DNA of 64,000 nt from Bradyrhizobium algeriense (GCF_036924595.1 NZ_JAZHRV010000001.1:1116001-1180000); one strand, 5' to 3'. Numbered from the stretch's first letter, positions 45,436-54,293 are shown. The notes: generated by a model from the sequence alone, not told the origin. Program-made: numbers and translations.

Positions 45436-45729
45436 CTAAGCGGACGCACCACCACATAGCAGGTGCCGGTAACCATGCTCTGTCATCCATTTGGCGCGCG
45501 ACAAATGGCTGTCGAACGCCCTTCGAACGCAATCAGATTCATCTCTCGGATCAAGACGCAGCACTATCCGGGCAACTTCGCGCCAGTCAGCTCCTTTCGC
45601 ATCCGCGTCGAGCAGGCGCAGATAGGTGATGATGTGCTCCTCGTCATAAGCGGTCAGCACGGCATCGGAGGGCGCGATGTCGGCGACATCGGGAGCGAGC
45701 GGCGGCTTCTGCATATGTGCATCTCGCAC
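45436..45729 (-). CDS. DUF2285-like small protein
   Basis: Protein of 97 aa: DVADIAPSDAVLTAYDEEHI, ITYLRLLDADAKGADWREVA, RIVLRLDPRDESDCVRRAFD, SHLSRAKWMTEHGYRHLL. This resembles DUF2285, a family often found in integrative elements of Rhizobiales and thought to bind DNA. ATG 45714 (MQKPPLAPD) may be the true start. Confidence 0.7.
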   Translation of the reverse strand: MRDAHMQKPPLAPDVADIAPSDAVLTAYDEEHIITYLRLLDADAKGADWREVARIVLRLDPRDESDCVRRAFDSHLSRAKWMTEHGYRHLLCGGASA

Positions 45730-45937
45730 TAGGTTACTGATCGAGAACTCTGCATTGGGCTCTTGGCATATTGATGACGCATAGCGGCGAAGTCCGCTTC
45801 GTCAACCGGGCCTGTCAGGTCCGAAATGTGAGTGACCGAAGCCCGACCGTTTCGCACAGGGACTACTACGTGCGGTCTAGCGAGATTTTGGGATTATTGG
45901 TATTGGCTTGGGCACCCGGCTGGCTGGGGAGCCGCAC

Positions 45938-46246
45938 TCAGCGTCGGCCGTTCAATGCTAGCAAATGTTGCACACATGCGGGGATATCTTTCCCCTCGAC
46001 CCAGCGCTGCTTCAGCTCAGCGGCAATCTCGAAGGTGATATTTCGCGACCATCCCTCGGCGGTATTGAACGCAACGATGCGCACCGGATAGCTGTACACG
46101 CCGTCCAAGAGGTCGCGGATTACCGTCTCGCGGTAAATATCCTCGGTCTCGCCCCAGGCGCGGCCTACCCAAGCCCCAGAGGCGTCCAGTATGATGTACA
46201 TGTCATGGTCCGCATCTTGCGGCACGATCGATGGCGAGCGGGGCAT
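45938..46246 (-). CDS. Conserved hypothetical protein
   Basis: Protein of 102 aa from the ATG giving MPRSPSIVPQDADHDMYIIL. SGAWVGRAWGETEDIYRETV, IRDLLDGVYSYPVRIVAFNT and AEGWSRNITFEIAAELKQRW follow. It is a soluble alpha/beta family frequent in Bradyrhizobium; function unknown. The longer frame to 46393 lacks coding character. Confidence 0.7.
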   Translation of the reverse strand: MPRSPSIVPQDADHDMYIILDASGAWVGRAWGETEDIYRETVIRDLLDGVYSYPVRIVAFNTAEGWSRNITFEIAAELKQRWVEGKDIPACVQHLLALNGRR

Positions 46247-46295
46247 CGCGACAACACTCCAATGTGCGCGCAAAGGCAGCTCCTTGAACCCGGCG

Positions 46296-46642
46296 CTAGC
46301 GCTGGGCCTTTCGCTTAAGTTCAGCTGGTTTATGCCAGTTTCCCCGGCGCCCTGATGGGCGCGCCGCAAGGGGACGGCTCTGGCGCAAGCCAACCCGCGC
46401 AGGGGCCGTTTTTTCCAAATGGAGTTTGACGCCGATCAACTTTTCCATTCGCCATATCAGGATGCATCCGACTTTGATGCGATCAGCAGCGACCAAAAGT
46501 GTAAATTGCGCGGGGATGCCGATCGAGCTGACTACATCCAGCGCTGCTCCAGTCTCGGACTGGTGACGAATGAGACAGGCAACCGCGCGCCCGCCGAACT
46601 CAATACTCCCAGCTTTCAAACAGCTACTCCAATTGAAGACAT
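46296..46642 (-). pseudogene. PilZ-domain protein with disrupted 5' end
   Basis: The frame from TTG 46619 reads KAGSIEFGGRAVACLIRHQS, ETGAALDVVSSIGIPAQFTL and GCILIWRMEKLIGVKL, a PilZ domain (c-di-GMP-binding family). The natural start seems to be ATG 46642, which has GGGAGGCGC before it. It encodes MSSIGVAV and then runs into TGA in another frame. The RxxxR part that normally precedes the PilZ core is missing, so a short deletion with frameshift has broken the gene. The 46643-46917 interval has no gene. Confidence 0.65.
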
Positions 46643-46917
46643 GCGCCTCCCGTGCGGCGGCCTATCGTAATTGGATAACTGCGTCAGTCCGCTAGCCGAC
46701 AAATGCGCGCGCAAATTCACGTGAACAGATCAGCCCCACTCTGTGTCGGCATCACGTAGGTTCCGCTCTCATGCAGTTAAAGAGCTGGAGCGCAAGGTGC
46801 TCGATCGAGATACAAGATAGGACGAAGGTGAAGACGCCGGCGGCGGACCGGAGTAAGCAGGCCGCAGAAGTCCAAGCAAGAGGTCCGCTTTACCCCAATG
46901 AGCCGACATCGCGACTG

Positions 46918-47295
46918 TCACGCCGCCGCAGGATATCGGGTGCGCAGACGACGACAAACAATAACTCCGCCTTCGCGCTTCAAAAACTGATGCAGAGTAA
47001 CCCCTGCGGAATGCCATACCGTCCACGGGTCTGCCTCGACCATCGGCGGATCATTGCCCAGCGCCATGGGACCGCAGAGATGCAACAGTATGATGTAAGC
47101 GGCAAGATTTTCGTCCTCCAGTGAAGACCTAAAATTTAGATCTTTCGCTTCACGATCGTAAATCTGGCGAACCGTGAATTTCTCTTCATCAGTCAACCTT
47201 ACCCGCCGACCACGATCCGGGCCGAATGGGATGCGGCAGTGAAACTCGATCCAGCTAATGTTCTCATCGCTGCGGGTTTTAAATTTCTTATGCAC
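46918..47295 (-). CDS. Conserved hypothetical protein
   Basis: Soluble protein of 125 aa: ISWIEFHCRIPFGPDRGRRV, RLTDEEKFTVRQIYDREAKD, LAAYIILLHLCGPMALGNDP, FLKREGGVIVCRRLRTRYPA. I have seen this pattern in several Rhizobiales accessory regions without a known role. It follows a small coiled-coil gene with only one base between. Confidence 0.7.
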   Translation of the reverse strand: MHKKFKTRSDENISWIEFHCRIPFGPDRGRRVRLTDEEKFTVRQIYDREAKDLNFRSSLEDENLAAYIILLHLCGPMALGNDPPMVEADPWTVWHSAGVTLHQFLKREGGVIVCRRLRTRYPAAA

Positions 47296-47296
47296 G

Positions 47297-47512
47297 TCAA
47301 TTCTTCCTCTCTAGCAATGCATCCATCTCGGCTTTGGTTTTGGCCATCTCGTCGAGCACCAGCTTTGCCTCTGCTATCGCTGCCTCACCATGATCAAGAG
47401 CAAGGTCATCCTCACTCGGCAGCAGGCGACCCAACTCGCAGTAGCGTTCCGCCAAGGTGAAGAAGTCCGCCATCCGTTTTTCGGTGTCAGTCATCAACTC
47501 GTCCGTTCCCAT
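47297..47512 (-). CDS. Small coiled-coil hypothetical protein
   Basis: Protein of 71 aa, mostly charged helix (LDHGEAAIAEAKLVLDEMAK and TKAEMDALLERKN). MTDTEKRMADFF (ATG 47494) may be the true start. It abuts the next gene on the minus strand and is probably cotranscribed. Nothing recognisable lies in 47513-47840. Confidence 0.6.
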   Translation of the reverse strand: MGTDELMTDTEKRMADFFTLAERYCELGRLLPSEDDLALDHGEAAIAEAKLVLDEMAKTKAEMDALLERKN

Positions 47513-47840
47513 GGAGTTGGCGATGATCGTCGTTCCGCCCCGTGTTTACGTCGCCAGAGCAACAGCGAAGCTGGCCATGCAAGCCTCAGCAGTCATCAGT
47601 CGCGCCCGCCGGCGGGCTCTGATCCCCTTTTTTGACAGTCTTTGGCGGCGCCTCTTGGCACGAAAGGCACCTAAGCGGTCCGCGTACCGACGTCTGCTGT
47701 CTGATAGAACGGACATGCCGTGTCGGCCGCGGCACTTCCGATTTTGGACCCGAACCGGATATCGCCTTCAGTCCAGCAGTGCGCGGATCGGCCTCCCTGC
47801 GAGGCCGATCCGAAGAGGTGCAACAGGGGGCGTATTGCAG

Positions 47841-48734
47841 TCAGGTGGTCTTGAGTTCTCCGTTCATTCCGTTCGGGTAGAACCCGCCCTTGCTGACGCC
47901 GGCCTTCTCGGTCAAATAGACGATGCGCAGAACCTCTTGTGGCGTACGCGTGAACGCAATCGCATCGGGCGTTGAAGGCACGAAGTTGGCTTTGCCGTCC
48001 ACCCTGATCCCCTCGTCTTCCTTTTCCGGGGTTCCGTCAATTTTATCCCGCGCATCGGATATTGCGTTGGCGGCATCCCACGCCTTCTCGCCCATCATGT
48101 AGAGCTGGGAGCGGGCCATTCCCATGTGGTAGGCCTCCACAGCAAGGATCCCGGCCGCCGCCTCCACGAACTCCTTCTTCTTGAGCAGCGGGGCCGCGCC
48201 TGCATAGGCGGTCACGCCGACGTCCTCGAACAGCATGCCACCGAGCAGGACCGACATGTCGTCGGCAAACGGATCGAAATCGGCAGGCAATCCCGCAGCC
48301 TGAGCTGCAGCCTTGAAACCGGCGTCGAAGTCGATCGCCGGTCGCGATATGGAGCTTCGGCCAAGCGTCTTGCGATAGAAGCGAACGTGGGCCAGTTCGT
48401 TCTCCGCCGTCTCTTCAATGAATTCGCGGATTGCTTTCTCTTTGAATTGGGCCTCATGGCCGCCAACGACCCTGCCGGCGTCCATACCGGCATCGGTATC
48501 GCTGATGCCCTTGCCGGTCGTTGCGCGCAGATAGAACTCGGCTTCCATGTATTCGAGGTTCAGCGCGAAGGTGAAAATGTCCTCGTCGTCGATCGCTGCT
48601 CCTTTCTTGCCGATCCCGACGCCGGTGGTCTCGCGCTTCTGCTGGGCAAGGGCAGGCGGAATGAGCAATCCCGCTAGTCCCGCGACCGATAGGCCGGCGA
48701 TCGATTGCCGGCGGGAAATGCGCAATGCATCCAT
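47841..48734 (-). CDS. Tat-exported ferritin-like domain protein
   Basis: Protein of 297 aa. The N-terminus has a Tat signal (SRRQSIAGLSVAGLAGLLIP). A ferritin-like helical domain follows with Glu/His metal positions: FALNLEYMEAEFYLRATTG, FIEETAENELAHVRFYRKTLG and LAVEAYHMGMARSQLYMMG. Such DUF4439-like periplasmic proteins are stress induced. The ATG 48734 gives MDALRISRR; 24 further bases of open frame lie upstream. An EcfG-type promoter precedes it. Confidence 0.88.
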   Translation of the reverse strand: MDALRISRRQSIAGLSVAGLAGLLIPPALAQQKRETTGVGIGKKGAAIDDEDIFTFALNLEYMEAEFYLRATTGKGISDTDAGMDAGRVVGGHEAQFKEKAIREFIEETAENELAHVRFYRKTLGRSSISRPAIDFDAGFKAAAQAAGLPADFDPFADDMSVLLGGMLFEDVGVTAYAGAAPLLKKKEFVEAAAGILAVEAYHMGMARSQLYMMGEKAWDAANAISDARDKIDGTPEKEDEGIRVDGKANFVPSTPDAIAFTRTPQEVLRIVYLTEKAGVSKGGFYPNGMNGELKTT

Positions 48735-48844
48735 GGCGTAACCTCCTCTGTTCTGCATTGAGGGGTCGCGCCACTCACTGTTCAGCGCTATTGAGGGCGC
48801 TCAATGGGCGCAACCTCGGCACCAGCTTGGTGCTTGAAGCCTAC

Positions 48845-48869
48845 AACGTGAGCCCGCGGGTACCGTTCC
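48845..48869 (-). promoter_or_regulatory. EcfG (general stress sigma) promoter of the ferritin-like gene
   Basis: On the minus strand GGAAC, 16 nt, CGTT: a perfect match to the EcfG consensus (GGAAC-N16/17-CGTT), about 111-135 bp upstream of the ferritin-like ATG. Confidence 0.8.
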
Positions 48870-49018
48870 AGGCGGACCCGAAACCAAGCAGCACTACCTC
48901 GTGAGGCCGCCGAAGCCATGCTTGGCCTGCGCAAGCCAAGGCCGGTGGAGCGCGCATGGGCCCTCCACGGATCGAGAGCTGGCGAGAGTGACTTCGCCTG
49001 GACTCGGAGTCCGCCGCG

Positions 49019-50566
49019 CTATTCCGCCGCTTCAAGCTTGGCCGGCCTCTGGATGCCGGCAAGGGGCGAAACGGCTGGTCCATTGAGGGCGGTCCCATCG
49101 GGCGCGAATTGCGAGCCGTGGCAGGGGCAGTCCCAACATTGCTCCAGGGAATTCCAGTGCACCACGCAGCCGAGATGGGTGCAACTTGCGGAATGCAAAT
49201 GCAACGTGCCCTCGCGGTCCCGGCAAGCCGCTATCTTCTTTAACCCGCTGCGGACGAGGCGTCCTTCTCCCTGCCGAAGCCGTTCGACGGATGCGATTTC
49301 GCTGGCTGTCAGGTACTCAGCGAAATTCTTCAGGGGAGTGATGTTCTCGCTGATGAACTCGCTGATGTTCTTTTGGAATTTTCGAGACGGCGAGTATATC
49401 TGTTCCCACGGGTTCGATCCCGTCATGATCAGGTCCGTAATCAAAATGCCGGCGACCAGCCCGTTCGTGATGCCTTGTCCGGAATCGCCGCTGACGAGGA
49501 AGACATGTTCCTCATCGGGGCTATGACCGATGAAACCCAAAAAATCTACCGGTTCCAGCACTTGCCCGGACCAGCGATGGGTCACCTCGCGCACGTTTGG
49601 CAGCCGATCGCGCACCCAGCGCTCAAGAGCGGCAAAGCGCTGCTCGCCATCGTCCGCTCCGCCGGACTTATGGTCTTCTCCGCCGATAATCGCGATGTCC
49701 TCATCGTCGGAGAATGGCTGCAGACGAACGTAGTGGTAGGGGTCGAGCGTGTCCCAATAGAGCGCATCCGCGAGCGTACCAGCCGGAATCTTCGCCGCAA
49801 TCGCGTAGGTTCTGTAAGGTGCCTGCTTGGTATGGATCGCCACGCGCACGTTAACTGGCGAATTTGTCGCGACCACCACGTCGCTCGCGCGGATGTCGTA
49901 CCCGGACGTGGTCTTCACGACAATGTCCCCCTGCTTTTGCTCGATGCTTTCGACACAGGTGTCAGCGTAGAGCCTCGCACCGCGACGCTGCAGCGCACTT
50001 GCCAGTCCGGCGAGATATTTGGTGGGATGGAAACGCGCCTGTCGCGGAAAGCGCAACGACCGCACAACACCTTCAGCGTGGAGGGGCGTCGGTATCCTGC
50101 AGTCCTCGACAGGAATCCCGAGCTTGGTGCAGCAATCAAATTCCTCGTCCAAGTGAGATGCGGGCGTGTCCGGCGCCAGCACCCAGTAGCCGTCCAATCG
50201 GCGAAAATCGCAATCGATGTTTTCGGTGGACTGAATAGCCTCGGCGCGATCAATCGCGGCTGTGACGCTCTGGTAACAAAGCCGGGAGCAGTCCTCCCCG
50301 CGCACGCTAATCAGTTCCTTGTAGTCGTCGTCGAGCGCCGAAGCGAGATGAGCCGTAGTGCGTGCGGTCATGCCACTGCCGATTTTGCCGCGGTCCAGCA
50401 CCACGACAGAATGCCCGCGGTTGGCAAGCTCATAGGCCACGGATAGCCCGGCAATTCCGGAGCCGACCACGACGACGTCGGCCCGTTCCGGACCCGACAG
50501 CGCTGGGGCTTCGGCGACCGGGATATCCATCCAGAGCGATCGGGTGTGCTCGTCCTGTACGTTCAT
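49019..50566 (-). CDS. FAD-dependent oxidoreductase with C-terminal Rieske domain
   Basis: Protein of 515 aa. The N-terminal DAO-type FAD domain has VVVVGSGIAGLSVAYELANR (about residues 30-49). The Rieske [2Fe-2S] domain at about residues 430-500 has ligands in CTHLGC and CPCHGSQF. This fusion resembles YhfW-type proteins, whose substrate is unknown. An EcfG promoter sits 23 bp upstream of its ATG. It lies next to a ferritin-like gene under the same promoter class. A decayed Rieske remnant of a relative lies at 56.3 kb. Confidence 0.9.
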   Translation of the reverse strand: MNVQDEHTRSLWMDIPVAEAPALSGPERADVVVVGSGIAGLSVAYELANRGHSVVVLDRGKIGSGMTARTTAHLASALDDDYKELISVRGEDCSRLCYQSVTAAIDRAEAIQSTENIDCDFRRLDGYWVLAPDTPASHLDEEFDCCTKLGIPVEDCRIPTPLHAEGVVRSLRFPRQARFHPTKYLAGLASALQRRGARLYADTCVESIEQKQGDIVVKTTSGYDIRASDVVVATNSPVNVRVAIHTKQAPYRTYAIAAKIPAGTLADALYWDTLDPYHYVRLQPFSDDEDIAIIGGEDHKSGGADDGEQRFAALERWVRDRLPNVREVTHRWSGQVLEPVDFLGFIGHSPDEEHVFLVSGDSGQGITNGLVAGILITDLIMTGSNPWEQIYSPSRKFQKNISEFISENITPLKNFAEYLTASEIASVERLRQGEGRLVRSGLKKIAACRDREGTLHLHSASCTHLGCVVHWNSLEQCWDCPCHGSQFAPDGTALNGPAVSPLAGIQRPAKLEAAE

Positions 50567-50588
50567 GGCGCTGTCCTCAAAAGGAGAA

Positions 50589-50613
50589 AACGATGCTGTC
50601 GGACGGGGGTTCC
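50589..50613 (-). promoter_or_regulatory. EcfG promoter of the FAD-Rieske gene
   Basis: On the minus strand GGAAC, 16 nt, CGTT (consensus match). Transcription would begin near 50582, leaving a leader of about 16 nt with AAAGGAG-like sequence (CTCCTTTTGAG) just before the ATG. Confidence 0.82.
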
Positions 50614-50739
50614 CCTGGGGTAGAGAATACGCGAGCGGGTGGGCCCGGACGTCCGCAGATCAGGCGATCGACAATCCAGCGCAGGGGAGAGTAGCCGGAG
50701 GTCGGCGCGCCTGATCGTCACGAGGTCGAGTCCGAAGTG

Positions 50740-50830
50740 CCAGCAGACGATACGCAGAACCTCTTGCGGCGTAAGCCGGAGGCAATGGCGGCGCGCTTTG
50801 AAGGCACGAAGGTAGACCGGCTGCGCGAGC
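50740..50830 (-). pseudogene. Remnant of a ferritin-like gene 3' end
   Basis: The stretch encoding LTPQEVLRIV and its flanks is clearly homologous at the DNA level to the C-terminal part of the ferritin-like gene near 47.92-47.99 kb (shared CGCAGAACCTCTTG and GAAGGCACGAAG). Nothing else of the gene remains. The following interval 50831-51149 holds nothing I recognise. Confidence 0.7.
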
Positions 50831-51149
50831 CGCCGGTTCACTTCAGGATGCAAGCAACAAACTCATTGGAACTGATTATTCTACTTCGCCAAAGCTTGCC
50901 AATCGCGCGGCAATGACCGCGGCTGCAGTAAGTCATCTGTTTAGAAAGGGCTGGAGGAGATCGATGTCCGCACTTTCCGGACCTAATAGGCCCGGCTGAG
51001 CATGTCTGTTCTCGGGGGTAAAGCGAACTGCCGAGTTACGCGCCCCGGACTTAACCCTAAGCCGACGTTTGGCGTTTGGCCGCGTTAGTTCCTATACCCA
51101 AACCGCGCCGTCGTCCTCGGGCTTCCTAGTAGACAGGCGGTCACATTAC

Positions 51150-51514
51150 TTATTTTTCCTTGAACTCAAACAGTTCAATCAGGTTACCCATGGATCTTCC
51201 AGAAGCCTCGCGCGACCGGCTCCCGCCTCGCTGATTTCTCCTCTAAATTTGGCCCCACCAGCGTTCAACCGGCCGATGAGACCATCTATATCTTTCATAA
51301 TAATCATGAACCGATTCCATCCACCAGGCTCCGGATTGCTGCCAGCAGTTCCTCCGCTGCCCGCCCCTGGGGCGCTCAAGTAGAGCGTCAGATCGTCACG
51401 AATAAGCGCCGCGAACTTGCTAGGATTGTGCATGTCCACCGAGAACTCGAGTCTATCGCGATAGAATTCGACCGATCTATCTATGTCCGTCACAACGTAT
51501 CGGATGGATGCCAT
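51150..51514 (-). pseudogene. VOC/glyoxalase-family gene with C-terminal frameshift
   Basis: From ATG 51514 the frame encodes a VOC protein: MASIRYVVTDIDRSVEFYRD, GGWNRFMIIMKDIDGLIGRL, ARLLEDPW, then VT-stop at 51179. Shifting one base gives the expected ending MGNLIELFEFKEK with TAA at 51150. The final Glu of ELFE is normally a metal ligand, so the frameshifted product should be inactive. A GAAAC-N16-CGTT element (one mismatch to EcfG) lies at 51549-51573. Confidence 0.8.
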
Positions 51515-51548
51515 TGTCCGCGCTCCGTCTTCACCGCACAGATGGGTC

Positions 51549-51573
51549 AACGTACAGAACTGCGTCGCGTTTC
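51549..51573 (-). promoter_or_regulatory. Near-match EcfG promoter upstream of the VOC gene
   Basis: GAAAC, 16 nt, CGTT on the minus strand, 35 bp upstream of the VOC ATG; one mismatch in the -35. Otherwise 51515-52066 has no gene I can support. Confidence 0.4.
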
Positions 51574-52066
51574 AACGAGCGCGGCGTTTTCGGGCGGACC
51601 GAGCGTTGCGGATAATTCGATCCGACACCGCACTTTGCGACTCGTGAACCGAACAGCCGCGGCCAACCCGACGGATGCCGAGGCTGGCGCCGAGTGCGGG
51701 TAGGCGAATAGCAGCTTGTGGCATCCAAACAGACCTGGATCGGCCTGCCGCTCATGTCTGCTCTCGATGGAAAAAGCGGCCATTGGTCTGGACGACGGCC
51801 AGGCCAGAAACTGAGCCAACGTAGACGTTCTCGAACGTTTCGCCATTGCGTCCTGCAGTCCTTGTGGATGCGACGCGCCTCCAGTTTTTGACGGGAACCT
51901 TTTCCTTTCAATACCATCCAAGGTGGGCAGCGAGGCACCAAGCGCCGAAGCGACAGGTTCAAGGACCTGCGGATGAACCCGTTGGCACCGGACAATACCG
52001 AGTTCGTGCGGCGCGCATGCGGCGCGAGATGGGAATGCCTTCGAACATAACCAAGGAGGACAACCA

Positions 52067-52642
52067 ATGACACGCAACCTTTCGAATTCCGTCACAAGAC
52101 GAAGCTGCTTGGTCGCTGGTCTGGCGCTGAGCGCCGTCCCAGTCGCTTTAGCGGGGGCTGATAACGCCTACGCGCAAGCAAAGGAAACCACGAAGGAACC
52201 CACGTCTGAGAAAAGTCTGTATGAGCGGCTTGGAGGCGCATTCGCCATCGCGGCGGTGATCGATCACTTCAGCGACGCTATCGTGAAGAACCCCATCGTC
52301 GGCCAGAAGTCCAAGAACCCGCAACTGCGGGAATGGCACACCAAGAACCTAAAAAGGTTGCCCGGTCTCAAGTTCATGCGCACGCTGTGGGTCTGCAACG
52401 TTTCCGGTGGGCCTTTTCAGTTCACCGCTACCAAGCCCGGCAAGACGCCTGTTGGCCTAGAGGAGGCACACCGGAAGCTGAGGATCTCTCCGGCCGAATT
52501 CGATGAGGTTGCAGCCGAACTTGGACGGACGCTGGACTTCGCGAAGGTCCCCCAACGCGAGAAGGCTGAAGTACTGGCAGCCTTCGCCGCCCACAAGGAC
52601 GAGGTTACGGCCGGCTACGTCGCGGCCGCTAAGCGCGGCTGA
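52067..52642 (+). CDS. Exported group 1 truncated haemoglobin
   Basis: Protein of 191 aa: an N-terminal Tat-like or Sec signal (VTRRSCLVAGLALSAVPVAL), then the 2/2 globin fold: SLYERLGGAFAIAAVIDHFS opens helices A/B, KNLKRLPGLKFMRTLWVCNV lies in the E-F region and AHRKLRISPAEFDEVAAELG in G-H. The usual proximal-histidine motif is AHRKL. Truncated globins bind O2 or NO and relieve oxidative or nitrosative stress; export to the periplasm is unusual but known for relatives in Rhizobiales. AAGGAGG precedes the ATG. Confidence 0.85.
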   Translation: MTRNLSNSVTRRSCLVAGLALSAVPVALAGADNAYAQAKETTKEPTSEKSLYERLGGAFAIAAVIDHFSDAIVKNPIVGQKSKNPQLREWHTKNLKRLPGLKFMRTLWVCNVSGGPFQFTATKPGKTPVGLEEAHRKLRISPAEFDEVAAELGRTLDFAKVPQREKAEVLAAFAAHKDEVTAGYVAAAKRG

Positions 52643-52670
52643 CGCTGCCGTACTGCTCAGTCCATACGGT

Positions 52671-52694
52671 CCCGCCCAGCCAGAGCTGGGCGGG
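52671..52694 (+). terminator. Hairpin after the globin gene
   Basis: CCCGCCCAGC, loop CAGA, GCTGGGCGGG: a perfect 10-bp stem 29 bp past the stop, without a T-run. The rest of 52695-53025 holds nothing I recognise. Confidence 0.7.
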
Positions 52695-53025
52695 AAGTGT
52701 TGCTGCGCCCGACGAGATGACCGACGAGCTACGGTGCAACGAGTCTGTTTCTCTGAAGGTTTTCGGATGCCGGCCCCATGACGGTGGCTCGGCGCACACC
52801 GGGGCCGGCGTACGCAACCCTCCAATGGAGGAAACCGCGGGAAAGGGTACGTGAATGTCGCGGCGTGGAGATCAGACGCCTAGAAACGGCGTAACGCATT
52901 GCTTTTACGCGCTACTGAACTTCCTTGTCGGCACCGCGTCGCAAACGGTCGCAGCGATGCCTTCTTCATCCTTTGGGACGCGCATGCAGACGTTGCGCAA
53001 GCGGCCGACTGGATGATCTGGTGCA

Positions 53026-53223
53026 CTAGTCTCTATTACTATGCAGGTCCCTTACTTTGCGCATGTAGTAGCCCTGCCGCTGGAGCGCTGATCTGATCTC
53101 GTCGCTGACTTTGACAACTCTCTTTTTGCTCTTGCGCCATTTTCCCTGCGCCGCAATAGGCGGCATCGGAAATCCCTTCTTCACAACGAGCAGATCACGT
53201 TTGGTGTTGAAATACACGTCCAT
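53026..53223 (-). CDS. Small hypothetical protein
   Basis: Protein of 65 aa starting at [20 protein letters not shown], then [20 protein letters not shown] and [10 protein letters not shown]. Basic and soluble. I recognise it as a small Bradyrhizobium family of unknown role. The frame is open to 53292, but the shorter start matches relatives from memory. Confidence 0.65.
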   Translation of the reverse strand: MDVYFNTKRDLLVVKKGFPMPPIAAQGKWRKSKKRVVKVSDEIRSALQRQGYYMRKVRDLHSNRD

Positions 53224-53372
53224 GTGCGTCTCTCCCAAAGCGCCAGAGCTTATCGCTTGTGAGCAGAAGCATGGGTTACCAAAATGCAACACCGAGCTAC
53301 TATCAATCGCTCGCCGTCGAGCACCAGCAGGTGCGAATGGCAGAGGCGCACAGATTAATCATGCGCCGCCGT

Positions 53373-53519
53373 TTACTCCAACACCTCATACTCAAAAGCC
53401 ACGCCTTCAGGATCGTTCTCCTCGAACCACTTTTCCGCGGCATCCACGTTTGCGAATACCTTGATGTGGTCTTTGTCGCCGACCTACCTGCTCGTGTTGA
53501 CGTAAACGAAAATGCTCAT
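53373..53519 (-). pseudogene. Small gene interrupted by a TAG at codon 12
   Basis: ATG 53519 encodes MSIFVYVNTSR, then TAG (53484-53486), then VGDKDHIKVFANVDAAEKWF, EENDPEGVAFEYEVLE and TAA, all in one frame. Relatives have Q at the stop position (NTSKQVGD), so CAG to TAG explains it. The start overlaps the stop of the 101-aa gene (ATGA), an operon arrangement that is otherwise intact. Confidence 0.8.
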
Positions 53520-53821
53520 TGGTCTCTCTTCAGCTTGCGTCGGCCCCAATGATGTTGCTTGCGGGATGGATTGAACTTCCGAACACAGCTACGGTTCAAC
53601 GCTCGCATCACGCCGATCCGCGCGAACATGGTTGGACCGCCTAGCTCGACCACCAGTATCAGCGCCTCGATGGCGGCCTGCCATTCGGCTGCGGAGGGTT
53701 CTTCGTCGGGTAAGGCGGTTATGTAAGTAGCGGCGTCATGCAGGGTGACAAGCTTGCGCCCGTCGCTCAGCGCGATCGGCGCGTCAAACTTGCGGCTCCA
53801 TTCTGATGAACGTTCCGACAT
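53516..53821 (-). CDS. Small conserved hypothetical protein
   Basis: Protein of 101 aa from MSERSSEWSRKFDAPIALSD. GRKLVTLHDAATYITALPDE and EWQAAIEALILVVELGGPTM are the recognisable parts; the C-terminus is basic (RKQHHWGRRKLKRDQ). Common in Bradyrhizobium near stress genes, function unknown. It is the middle of three minus-strand genes whose neighbours are both pseudogenes. Confidence 0.72.
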   Translation of the reverse strand: MSERSSEWSRKFDAPIALSDGRKLVTLHDAATYITALPDEEPSAAEWQAAIEALILVVELGGPTMFARIGVMRALNRSCVRKFNPSRKQHHWGRRKLKRDQ

Positions 53822-53872
53822 CTCCCTCGCCCCGGGGCTCATCCAACCCGAGGCGACTAGTCGGGGCAAGGG

Positions 53873-54134
53873 CTACGTGGTCAGGTTCACCAGCATGGCC
53901 TCACAGGCCTTCTCGGCTTCGGCAAACGTCCTAAAGGGTGATCCGCCTACCCTGATGGCAGTCCGGTTGAGATTGATGGGGCGCCAGGAAGCTACAAAGC
54001 ACACCCAGCCGCCCGTGGAGGCCGGGACCGCTGCTGCTTTCGTTGCTGATTACGAATGAGAAGCCGCGTTCGGTCGCGCTCCATATCTCTAACTCCTCTG
54101 TCGCGGGAGCGATGCGGCTGAAGTGCAGGGCCAT
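53873..54134 (-). pseudogene. Small gene with one-base frameshift
   Basis: ATG 54134 encodes MALHFSRIAPATEELEIWSA, TERGFSFVISNESSSGPGLH and GRLG, then leaves frame. One base over, the protein continues VASWRPINLNRTAIRVGGSP and FRTFAEAEKACEAMLVNLTT with TAG at 53873. The total length is 3n+1, so a single inserted base near 54006 would account for it. Both halves look like one small Bradyrhizobium family. Confidence 0.75.
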
Positions 54135-54293
54135 TCCACGATCCAGTTGAGCCCCCAAATGCCGTTCATGCCGGCAAGGCCGCTTCGCGCCACCAGTGCG
54201 CATTATCAAGCTGACTGAGACGCGCGCGATCACGCCTTAGGACGAAGCAGTCCACGAAGGCAGCTTCAAAGGGCGAGCGGGCCGTGATCACCG

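Noticed and set aside
43675..53519. Stop-codon recoding in small genes
   Set aside because: Different stop codons are used at the different sites and no recoding element such as SECIS-like structure is apparent, so ordinary nonsense mutation is simpler.
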